A DNA stretch of 64,000 nt, taken from NCBI GenBank assembly GCA_963817635.1, contig CAWFPR010000027.1:124001-188000 (forward strand). Direction: 5' to 3'. The translations under genes were made by a program, and so were the position numbers. The notes below the pieces were generated by a model that had not been told where the DNA came from, did not search any database, and saw only the letters and a list, made by a program, of their open reading frames with translations. Below, piece after piece: positions 7,940-15,771 of the stretch (its first letter is position 1; the number at the start of each line of letters is the position of its first letter). The DNA comes from CAWFPR01 sp963817635 (GTDB lineage: Bacteria > Acidobacteriota > Vicinamibacteria > Vicinamibacterales > 2-12-FULL-66-21).

Positions 7940-8863
7940 TCACTCGGCGGAGAGATACCGCGCCAGTGCCGCCGAGATCGGCTGACCGGTGTGCGATTCG
8001 TAGTAGCTGTAGGCGGGGCTCGGGTTCACTTCGAAGCAGTACACCCGATCGTCCGGGGTGACCTTCAGATCGATGCCGGCAAACGGCAGGTCGAGGTCGC
8101 GCGCGAGCGCCACGCACTGCGCGGCCAGGTCGCCCGAGATCTCCACCGGCTCGAGCACGGCGTCCTCTCCGCGCTGCCGGTGCGCGTAGCGGTAGTCGGT
8201 CGCCTCGGTGAGGATGCCGGTGGCAAACACCTCGTCGCCGATGGTGTGGACGCGAACGTTCCGCCCGTCGACGTACGCCTGGAACTGCACCGGACACCAG
8301 CGAATGTGATCGAGGCGCCGCAGATCGTCGTCACCCACCTCGCGGACGATCGAACGGATGCCGCTGAGGGACTTGAAGATGACACGCCCGTGCTCGGCGA
8401 CGAAGGCGCGGGCGAGATCGGGATCGCTGGTGATCAGAGTCTCGGGAGTGAGCAGGCCGCGCCGCGTGACGGCCTGCGCCTGGAAGGGCTTCGAGCCGTT
8501 CGATCCCATTGACGCCGTGCGGTTCACGACGCGGATCGGCGCGATCTCGTACCACCGGCTCACGGCATCGTGCCAGGCGCGGGCCCGCGAGCGCCGCGGC
8601 GATCCGGGCAGCTCGCCGGCAAGCTCCGGAAGGTTCTGATCGTCCATGAGGCGGGTGTACACGGCGTGGAACTCGTCGAGACCGTACCGCCGCCCGTCGA
8701 TCGTCAGGTGTCCCGACACGGAGCCGCCGCCGATCTCGAACTGGAACGCGATGTCTTCGAACCGACGCTGCGACAGCACCAAGTGTGGCGCATCCAGCTC
8801 GACGAGCCGCTCGCGCACGAGCGCCAGCGGCGATTCGCTCGGGATGCCGCAGAGCAGGATCAT
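7940..8863 (-). CDS. RimK/glutathione-synthetase-like ATP-grasp ligase
   Basis: A 307-residue ATP-grasp protein. The ATP-binding region contains VIFKSLSGIRS (Lys164), followed by the acidic metal-binding sites GIDLKV (Asp265) and CFEVNPSPAYSYYE (Glu278, Asn280), the expected order in the fold. The N-terminal pre-ATP-grasp part has the pattern FHAVYTRLMDD. Such enzymes activate a carboxylate with ATP and join it to an amine or hydroxyl, including in RimK-type tailing and graspetide cyclisation. The start at 8863 overlaps the upstream stop (ATGA), so translation is coupled to the preceding gene. The substrate is unknown; the operon encodes a subtilase with a long Lys/Glu-rich tail and a small propeptide-like protein. 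Confidence 0.87.
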   Translation of the reverse strand: MILLCGIPSESPLALVRERLVELDAPHLVLSQRRFEDIAFQFEIGGGSVSGHLTIDGRRYGLDEFHAVYTRLMDDQNLPELAGELPGSPRRSRARAWHDAVSRWYEIAPIRVVNRTASMGSNGSKPFQAQAVTRRGLLTPETLITSDPDLARAFVAEHGRVIFKSLSGIRSIVREVGDDDLRRLDHIRWCPVQFQAYVDGRNVRVHTIGDEVFATGILTEATDYRYAHRQRGEDAVLEPVEISGDLAAQCVALARDLDLPFAGIDLKVTPDDRVYCFEVNPSPAYSYYESHTGQPISAALARYLSAE

Positions 8864-9588
8864 GCCGGTCGGACCGCCCGCAGCGCGTGCGCCAGCGCAT
8901 CGATCGCGCCGTCGCCACCCAGCCGGAGATCCGGCCGCGGGGATGCCGTGAGGAAGGTCCCGGTCTGCGCGTCGAGATCGACGCCCAGCACGCGAGTCCG
9001 CGCGAGCGCCGCCAGCCGGGCACAGCCGTCCGCCAGGTCGTCGCGCAACTGCGTATCGACCACCCGCCCGTCGACGACGATCACCGTTCGCACGGCGCGG
9101 CCGTCCGCCACGGCGGGCGCGTCGCTCGACGCGCTCGCGCCTTGCGCATAGCGTGGTGCCTCGAGGCCCGCCTGGCCGGCGAGCCACACCCATTCGGACT
9201 GGTGGCGCCACGCACCACACAACCCCTGCATCACCGGGAGGTTCAGCACGGGCACCCTCAAGGAGGACAGCCAGCTAATATGCAGGGCCGTCCATTCCTG
9301 GAGCGCGTACAGGCGATCCGCAGGCACCAGCCGTTCGACGAGCGCCAGCGGCAGAAACGCGATGCGATTGAGCACGCCGCGAATCGCGCGCCCCTCGATC
9401 CGCTGACCGTCCGCCAGCGTGAAGGCGATCGACGAGCCGCCGTCGCGGTGAAGCCGGTGCTCCCACCCGAAGCTGTAGTGCAGGAGTTCGGGAGTGAGCA
9501 CCGTCAGTGGATCGATTCCGCGCACCCTGAGCCGCGAGGCGGCCCAGAGCGCGGCGGAATCGTCAGGGGAACACAGCAGCAGCCACAC
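8860..9588 (-). CDS. Unknown protein, obligate-looking partner of the ATP-grasp ligase
   Basis: A 242-residue protein starting with GTG at 9588, three bases after the subtilase stop, and overlapping the ATP-grasp start by four bases (ATGA). It shows alternating hydrophobic strands and helices, a GIDPLTVLTPELLHYSFGWEH stretch in the N-terminal third, and a later VLGVDLDAQTGTFLTASPRPDL segment. The last part looks like the Asp-containing metal-binding strand of an ATP-grasp fold followed by divergent sequence. It may be a degenerate or substrate-binding ATP-grasp relative forming a heterodimer with the ligase. No named family is assigned. Confidence 0.78.
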   Translation of the reverse strand: MWLLLCSPDDSAALWAASRLRVRGIDPLTVLTPELLHYSFGWEHRLHRDGGSSIAFTLADGQRIEGRAIRGVLNRIAFLPLALVERLVPADRLYALQEWTALHISWLSSLRVPVLNLPVMQGLCGAWRHQSEWVWLAGQAGLEAPRYAQGASASSDAPAVADGRAVRTVIVVDGRVVDTQLRDDLADGCARLAALARTRVLGVDLDAQTGTFLTASPRPDLRLGGDGAIDALAHALRAVRPA

Positions 9589-9591
9589 GCG

Positions 9592-11589
9592 TCACCGCTC
9601 GCCTGGCTTCTCGGTGTCCTTGTTGTCTTTGTCGTTCTTCGCGGCTGCGCCCTTCCTCTCGAGCCGCTGCCTCATCCCGCTGACGTCGGCTTCGCCCGTG
9701 AGCGCGCCCTGGCTCAGATCCGGCCTCAGCTCGCCGCCGATGAAGTGCGTGAGCTGTGACACCGCCGTCTCGAGCGCCCCGAGCCTCGCCTCGAGGTCGC
9801 TGCTGACGGCCCCGCCGAAGCCGCCGCCCGCCTCGCCGAGCTTCTCGGTGCGTTTCTCGATTTGCTTTTCGAGGTGTTTCTCGAGCTGCTTCTCGATCTG
9901 CTTGTCGAACTGCTTCTCGAAGACGTCCTTGTTGAGTTCCTTGGTCTCGACCTTCTCGTTCTTCAGCTCCTTGGCTTCGTTCTTCTCCTGCTTGGCTTCC
10001 TTGACCTCGGCCTTCTCGTTCTTGACTTCCTTGATTTCGACCTTTTCCTTCTCCTTGGAGATCTCCTTCACGATTTCCTTGTTCTCTTTGACGATCTCCT
10101 TCACCGGCTTGACGATCCCGCCGATCAGCTGCTTCAGGTTCGGCCGGTTGCCGATGCGCTGCGTCGCCGGGCGGCCCGGCGCGTCGGTCTGCGTCGACCC
10201 CGTCGTCCGCAGCTTGTTGCGGATCTGGGCCGGCGTGTAGACGGCCTGCCCCTGCGCTCTCCGGTTGCCCTGCGTGGAGGCCACCGCCCCGACGACGACG
10301 GGTGAGGAACTCGACGTGCCGCTGAAGGTGTCCGTGTACCACAGGTCCTCGTTCGCGCCTCCCTGCAGGTTGCCGTACCCGCAGGTCGTCACCTCGCGGC
10401 CCCAGCCCTGCACGTCGATCGACGCGCCGTAGTTCGAGAAGTCGAGGCGCGAGCGGTCGGGACCGTTATCGCGTCCATGCGTTCCGGGTGGCGGCGCGCC
10501 GGCGCCGACCAGAATGGCGCCGGAATCGCGGTTGGCGCGGTTGAACGGGTTCGTCCACGCCGCCGGGAATCCCGCCGGCTTCACGCTGTAGAGCCCGTCG
10601 TCGAGATTCTCGGCTCCGTTGCCTCCGGCCTCGACGACAATGACGCCCTTGTTCGTGGCGTATTTGATTGCCGCCCAGTCGTCCTCCCACCACTCCACCG
10701 CGATGTAGCCGAGCTGGTCGGCGCGGTTGGCGAAATTGTGGCGCGGGCCCGGGCGATGCAGTTCGATCAGGATGATGTCGCCCGCGCTCAGCAGGTCGGC
10801 GGCGTCGTGGATCGCTTTGGCAGACCCCTGGCCCGGACCGAAGATCGAGATCGCGCGTGTGTTCGCGTTGGGCGCGATGCCGGTCACGCCGTAGCTGTTC
10901 TCGTCGCCGCCGAACACCCCGATGACGGCCGTGCCGTGATTGCGCCAGGCGATGTCGGTGCTCGGCGTTCCCCCGACCACGCCTCCCTGCACCTGCATCA
11001 GGTCCTCGTGAGAGAAGCGCCACGCTCCCTCGACGTCGATGATCCGGACGTTGTCCCCCTTGCCGCCCGGCCGGGTCTGCGCCCACTGCGCTTCGATCCC
11101 CCCGGGTGCGGCGCCCAGATACACCTGGCTCGCGACGAAGTCCGGCGTGATCGGGGGCGCGTCGGCGGCATCCGGCGGCACGTCGTTGATCACGGGAGGT
11201 TCGGCAGCCGGCTTGACGTAGGCCGCTTCGACCGCCTCGTGCGTCCGTAGTTCCGCCGCGAGGGCGTTCAGGCGCGACGCTGGCGCATCGACCTTGTAGA
11301 AGACCGACAGGTCGGGCCCGCTCCGGCCGGTCTCCGCCGCGACAGCGGCGGCACGGGCCATCACCCGGTCCTCGCTGCCGAACAGAGGCACCAGCTTCAC
11401 ACCGCCGGCAAGCATGCCGGCCAGACCTCGCACGTCGGCGCCGCCGAGCGAACTGACCTCAGCGCCGCCGGCTCGTACGCGCAGGCCGGCCGACGATCGG
11501 GCGACGACGATCAGTTCGGCGCCCTCGCCGGCCGGCGGCGTGCGCTTCGATGCCTGCGCACGCTTCGTTCCCCTGGATTTCTTCGCCAT
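9592..11589 (-). CDS. Subtilisin-family (S8) serine protease with a Lys/Glu-rich coiled-coil tail
   Basis: A 665-residue S8 peptidase. Catalytic residues are Asp185 (RIIDVEGAW), His218 (RNHGTAV) and Ser426 (SGTSSSSP), with the oxyanion Asn324 in AGGNG. Residues 95-130 form a propeptide-like segment ending EAAYVKPAAEPP. After the catalytic domain (about 170-475) comes a highly charged repeat of roughly 90 residues (495-585), dominated by Lys and Glu with KEIVKE, EVKEAK and IEKQLEK-type units. A Gly-rich break and a second helical end follow. No obvious signal peptide is seen; the N-terminus is Lys-rich. It is second in a four-gene minus-strand operon. The charged tail is unusual and may be an oligomerisation rod or a substrate region for the ATP-grasp enzyme (inference). 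Confidence 0.94.
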   Translation of the reverse strand: MAKKSRGTKRAQASKRTPPAGEGAELIVVARSSAGLRVRAGGAEVSSLGGADVRGLAGMLAGGVKLVPLFGSEDRVMARAAAVAAETGRSGPDLSVFYKVDAPASRLNALAAELRTHEAVEAAYVKPAAEPPVINDVPPDAADAPPITPDFVASQVYLGAAPGGIEAQWAQTRPGGKGDNVRIIDVEGAWRFSHEDLMQVQGGVVGGTPSTDIAWRNHGTAVIGVFGGDENSYGVTGIAPNANTRAISIFGPGQGSAKAIHDAADLLSAGDIILIELHRPGPRHNFANRADQLGYIAVEWWEDDWAAIKYATNKGVIVVEAGGNGAENLDDGLYSVKPAGFPAAWTNPFNRANRDSGAILVGAGAPPPGTHGRDNGPDRSRLDFSNYGASIDVQGWGREVTTCGYGNLQGGANEDLWYTDTFSGTSSSSPVVVGAVASTQGNRRAQGQAVYTPAQIRNKLRTTGSTQTDAPGRPATQRIGNRPNLKQLIGGIVKPVKEIVKENKEIVKEISKEKEKVEIKEVKNEKAEVKEAKQEKNEAKELKNEKVETKELNKDVFEKQFDKQIEKQLEKHLEKQIEKRTEKLGEAGGGFGGAVSSDLEARLGALETAVSQLTHFIGGELRPDLSQGALTGEADVSGMRQRLERKGAAAKNDKDNKDTEKPGER

Positions 11590-11627
11590 AGGTCCTCCCT
11601 CTTTCGCAGGTGTGATGAATGGTGAGG

Positions 11628-11888
11628 CTACGCGGGCTCGTCACCTGGCTTGACGTAGGCGGCCTCGACCGAAGGATCGTTCAGCAGGCGCGCGACGAGG
11701 CGCGAGGCCTCCTCGCGATCGTCGACGATGACGCTGAAGAATGTCGTCAGAGTGGCGTCTTGTGTCGTGGGGTGCACCGGCTGGAGCGGACGCTCGAGCC
11801 AGGACAGCACGGCCGCGGCCGCACCGCGGCCGCCAGTGCCGCGCGCGCGCCTCGCTGCGGCGGGAGTCAACTGAACCGTGATCTGCAT
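11628..11888 (-). CDS. Small standalone propeptide-like (I9-type) protein upstream of the subtilase
   Basis: An 86-residue protein whose C-terminal half (TTFFSVIVDDREEASRLVA, then NDPSVEAAYVKPGDEPA) mirrors the propeptide-like segment of the subtilase encoded 38 bases downstream, which reads LNALAAELRTHEAVEAAYVKP followed by AAEPP. I9-type domains fold beside subtilisin catalytic domains and act as chaperone and inhibitor. Here a second copy is made as a separate protein, so it could inhibit, chaperone or be a substrate of the protease. The start at 11888 (MQITVQLTP) is chosen as the first Met with strand-like sequence. The middle is Ala/Arg/Gly-rich. It is the first gene of the operon, divergent from the hydrolase gene. 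Confidence 0.75.
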   Translation of the reverse strand: MQITVQLTPAAARRARGTGGRGAAAAVLSWLERPLQPVHPTTQDATLTTFFSVIVDDREEASRLVARLLNDPSVEAAYVKPGDEPA

Positions 11889-12155
11889 CGCTGTCCCAAC
11901 CGCTGACGGCGCGCGGCGATCGCCTGCACGCATCGTCCAAACCAACCGGCGAACCGCACGAGTCTAACCCGAGACGCGACGAGCGTAACGCGCTAACACG
12001 ACATCGCTGTGACAAGCTGGTGGACGGCACCGATACAAGGATGAGCTTACGGTCCGCGGTCCGCACGTTCGACCAACGTGCTAGAATCCGTCCCCTTCAA
12101 CAGCGGCGATCGGTCCTCCGTCCGCGATGGACGCAGCACCAGGGAGAACAGCGTC

Positions 12156-13528
12156 ATGTCCGTCCAACACCTGCAGGGCAGCGATCTCATCTACTACCTC
12201 GCGTCGTTCGACAAGAACGGGCGCGAACGCCAGGACGATCCCGACGGCGTGATGAGCGAACGGGTAACGGCGGCGATCAGCGACGAATCGGTGACGGACG
12301 TCTTCGTCATGAGTCACGGCTGGAAAGGCGACATCCCGGCCGCGCAGGAACAGTACGACCGCTGGATTGGCGCGATGGCCGGCTGTGCCTCCGACCGCGC
12401 CGAGATTCGCGCGCGCCGCCCTGGGTTCAAGCCGCTCATCGTCGGGTTCCACTGGCCCAGCCAGCCCTGGGGTGAGGAAGAATTCGGAGCGGGCGCCGCG
12501 TCCTTCGCGGCGCCCGGCGCCGGCGGTCCCGCCTCGAGCGCGTCGGTTGCGCCCGCGATCTCCGCGATGGTCGATCAGTACGCCGACCGGATCGCCGACA
12601 CGCCGCGCGCGCGCGCGGCCATCAACACAATCATCGCTCATGCAATGAGTGCCGGCCCCGGCGTCGACACGCTGCCGCCCGAGATTGTCGAGGCGTACGG
12701 CGTGCTCACCGAAGACGCGGGGCTCGTCGGCGAAGGGCCGGCCGCGCCAGACGGCATGGATCGCGAGCCCTTCGACGCCAACCGCGCCTTTCGCAACGCG
12801 CGCATGTCGGCGCGGCAGCTCTCGCCCGGCATGACGTCGTTCGGCGGCTTCAGCCTGTCGGGCGTCCTGTCGCCGCTGCGCCAGCTGTCGTTCTGGCAGA
12901 TGAAGAACCGCGCGCGCAAGCTGGGCGAGAGCGCCGGCTGCTCGCTGCTGAAGCAGATGATGGACGCCGTGCCGGCGGGACGCGACGTGCGGTTTCACCT
13001 GATGGGCCACAGTTTCGGCTGCATCGTCATGGCCAGCATGGTCAACGGGCCCAACGGCACGGGCGTGCTGCCCCGCCCAGTGTCCTCGCTCATGCTCGTG
13101 CAGGGCGCGACGTCGCTGTGGGGTTTCTGCAACGCGATTCCGGACGTCAACAAGCCGGGTACTTCAGGACGATCATCGATCAGAACAAGGTGTCGGGATC
13201 GATCGTCACGACCCAGTCGAAGCGCGACACTGCGGTAGGGCGGTTCTACCCGATTGCCGCCGGCGTCGTGCTCCAGGTCGATTTCGCCGCGGGCCAGTTC
13301 CCAAAATACGGCGGCCTCGGCGCATTCGGGATCCAGGGGCCCGGGCTCCAGCGGCACGATCTGCCCGTCGGCGACGCGACACACAAGTACGGATTCCAGC
13401 CCGGGCACATCTACAACCTGGAGTGCACCGCGGTGATCAAGGACGGCACGGGCGCGTCGGGCGCGCACAGCGACATCGCCAAACCGGAAGTCGCGCACGC
13501 GATGTGGGAGGCGGTCAAGGGTGTCTAG
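12156..13528 (+). CDS. Alpha/beta-hydrolase-like protein, one-base frameshift
   Basis: A protein of about 457 residues once a one-base loss near 13158 is bridged. The first frame ends GFCNAIPDVNKPG and the next resumes YFRTIIDQNKVSG without a gap. The N-terminal strand carries DVFVMSHGWKGD, like the oxyanion region of alpha/beta hydrolases, and the nucleophile elbow is MGHSFGC. The last third (with DLPVGDATHKYGFQPGHIYN) contains a plausible acid and His region. It starts after GGGAG at a proper distance. The next gene starts inside its 3' end (8-base overlap), so the two form a coupled pair. Likely a lipase or esterase-like effector; substrate unknown. Confidence 0.76.
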
Positions 13529-14981
13529 CGCGGGTGTGAAGTCCGGCATCATCGCCAACGGGATCAACGGCGTGACGGGGCAGTACGATCTCGCGCCCAT
13601 CGCGCTCGAGGATCTGGCGCGCGCAATCAAGGGCATTCCGCCGGCCGACGTCGCTCCCGGACATCTCGTCGAACGCGGGCGCAAACTGAACCAGCCGGCA
13701 TTCGAACGCGCGTTGCCGTGGGGCGTCGACCCCTTCGACGTCAAGCGCGCCGGCTGGGGCATCGTCTTTCATCGAGACGAACCGGCCCCCGTCCGTCAGG
13801 CGCTTCGCGCGCTGATCGACCATCGACGCCGGCAGGTGGGCGACGACGCCCGGGTGAAGGAACTGGATTATCTGCCGGGAGAAACCGCCACGGCCTGGCT
13901 GGCGCGACACGACGTGGCGTGGCACAACAACGAACCCACGCGTGTGCCAACCTACCTGCTCTGGGTCGGCTCGCCCGAACGCGTGGCCTTCGACGTGACC
14001 CACGAAATCGATTCCGACTACTCGGTCGGCCTGCTCGACTTCGACACGCCCGACGAGTACGCGCGCTACGGCGACAGCGTCATCCGGTACGAGACGGCGC
14101 AGTCGGTGACCAACGGCCGGGAAGCCGTGTTCTTCGCGACGCGGCACGCCTTCGACGACGCGACCATGCTGAGCGCGGACTGGCTGGTGGGACCGCTGGT
14201 CGACGGCCTGCCGGCGCGCGGCCTGACGCCGCCCGAGCCGGCGGTGGCGCCGGAGCTGGGGTTCCGCCAGCAGAAACTTATCGCGGGCGACGCGACTCGC
14301 AAGGCGCTGATCGACATCCTCACCGCGGCCCGGTCCCGCCCGTCGCTGCTGTTCACGGCGGGGCACGGCATGGTGTGGCCGAACGGGGACCCGCACCAGT
14401 TCGCCGCGCAGGGTGCGCTGTTGTGCCAGGACTGGCCCGGATTCGGCGGTGTGTCGGCCGAACACTATCTGGCAGCGAGCGACGTTCCCGACACGGCCCG
14501 CCTCGAAGGGCTCATCACGTTTCACTTCGCGTGCTACGGCGGCGGCACGCCGCTGCACGACGTGTACGAAGTCGAGCAGGGACAGGCCCCGAAGCCGATC
14601 GCGCCGAGACCCTTCATCGCCGCGCTGCCGCGGCGCCTGCTCGCGCATCCGGCAGGGGGCGCCCTCGCCTGCATCGCACACGTGGAGCGCGCATGGGGAT
14701 CGTCGATCACCGGCGGCGTCCCGAGTCCGCAGATCCGCGCCTTCCAGCGCGCGATCGCCCTGCTGCTCACCGGCAAGCCCGTGGGGGCCGCCGTGCAGGA
14801 ATTCAACGACCTGACCGCCACGGTCTCGAACGTGCTCACGCGCGTGCTCGCCGCCGCGTATCAGGGTCAGCCCGTGGACGACGTCGAACTCGTGTCCACC
14901 TGGACGCAGCGCAACGACGCCGCCGGGTTCATCGTGATCGGCGATCCCGCCGTGCGGCTGCGCGTGGACGAACTCGTGTAG
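13521..14981 (+). CDS. Clan-CD-like cysteine peptidase (gingipain/caspase-like His-Cys dyad), divergent
   Basis: A 486-residue protein starting with GTG inside the preceding gene. The C-terminal half has two motifs in the order and spacing of clan CD peptidases: His282 in LLFTAGHGMVW and Cys338 in ITFHFACYGGGTP, each at the end of a hydrophobic strand. The DVP sequence before the second strand and a later hydrophobic strand (FIVIGDPAVRL, near the C-terminus) are like CHAT and C25 families, where a GDP motif often follows. The N-terminal 250 residues are unassigned. I infer a protease paired with the alpha/beta hydrolase; a bacteria-specific CHAT subtype is the main alternative. Confidence 0.74.
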   Translation: MSSAGVKSGIIANGINGVTGQYDLAPIALEDLARAIKGIPPADVAPGHLVERGRKLNQPAFERALPWGVDPFDVKRAGWGIVFHRDEPAPVRQALRALIDHRRRQVGDDARVKELDYLPGETATAWLARHDVAWHNNEPTRVPTYLLWVGSPERVAFDVTHEIDSDYSVGLLDFDTPDEYARYGDSVIRYETAQSVTNGREAVFFATRHAFDDATMLSADWLVGPLVDGLPARGLTPPEPAVAPELGFRQQKLIAGDATRKALIDILTAARSRPSLLFTAGHGMVWPNGDPHQFAAQGALLCQDWPGFGGVSAEHYLAASDVPDTARLEGLITFHFACYGGGTPLHDVYEVEQGQAPKPIAPRPFIAALPRRLLAHPAGGALACIAHVERAWGSSITGGVPSPQIRAFQRAIALLLTGKPVGAAVQEFNDLTATVSNVLTRVLAAAYQGQPVDDVELVSTWTQRNDAAGFIVIGDPAVRLRVDELV

Positions 14982-15048
14982 CCCGCTCGCCCCGCCGCCC
15001 GGAACTTCACCGCGCGAGGACTGGCGACGGGACAAAGGACGACGGGAC

Positions 15049-15771
15049 TCAGGCGAGGCGGGGACGGACCGGAAGCAGGAGGCCGCGGCCGGCGAACCCG
15101 GTGAAGCTGTCGAGCCGCGAGAAGAACGTGTCGTGGAGCGCCGGCGTGTCGCGGAGCGCCCAGAGCACTTCGGCGTGTGTCCAGGCCGCCTGCCGCGCGG
15201 CCCGCACGTTCCACATCGCGATCGCGTCGTCCGCTTCGCCGCCGGCCGCATCGACGAGCGCGACGACCCCGGTCGCGAACTCCGGCTTGATCTGTGCCTC
15301 GACCGCCTCGAGCAGGTCGTTCACCGTGCAGAAGTCCTCGTAGCGGGCACCACTCTCCGCGGGTGCGCCGCCGGTCGCCAGATACGCCGCGACGATGCCC
15401 GCCGGGAGGTCGCGGTTGATGTGCGCGTTCATCCCGGCCAGCGCGAACTGGATCGGCAGGATGCCGGGCTGGCGGCGGCATTCGAACAGCGGGCGCCACG
15501 CCGAAGGCACCGCGGACGCGCCGGTGAGATCGGCCGCGACCGCGTCGAAGTAGAGATTCGCGAACGACACGTCGAGCTGGGCGAGGAACGCCGGATCGCG
15601 GTAGGTCGTCGTCGTCACGGCGGCGCGCACGGCGAGCGTCACCCGAAGGTAGAGGTGGTTGAACCACCACAGCCCGTCGCGATTGGTCCATTCCTGATCG
15701 AGCGCCGTCATGATGGCGACGACGTCGTCGATCGCCGCGGCGCGCCGGCCGGCGGCGACGTCACTCAGCAT
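15049..15771 (-). CDS. DUF5995-like protein
   Basis: A 240-residue helical protein resembling DUF5995. It has the central FALAGMNAHINRDLPAGIV motif, an N-terminal LDQEWTNRDGLWWFNHLYLRVT, and a late WNVRAARQAAWTHAEVLW helix. The conserved Asn/His/Asp cluster suggests a metal or catalytic centre, but the biochemical function is unknown. The start lies inside the last codons of the lipase-CHAT gene (11-base overlap), so it is translationally coupled as the last gene of the caspase operon. It converges on the clan-CD-like gene at 14981. Confidence 0.76.
   Translation of the reverse strand: MLSDVAAGRRAAAIDDVVAIMTALDQEWTNRDGLWWFNHLYLRVTLAVRAAVTTTTYRDPAFLAQLDVSFANLYFDAVAADLTGASAVPSAWRPLFECRRQPGILPIQFALAGMNAHINRDLPAGIVAAYLATGGAPAESGARYEDFCTVNDLLEAVEAQIKPEFATGVVALVDAAGGEADDAIAMWNVRAARQAAWTHAEVLWALRDTPALHDTFFSRLDSFTGFAGRGLLLPVRPRLA

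Noticed and set aside
14982..15048. Bidirectional terminator between convergent genes
   Set aside because: No clear stem with a T-run on either strand could be identified by eye.
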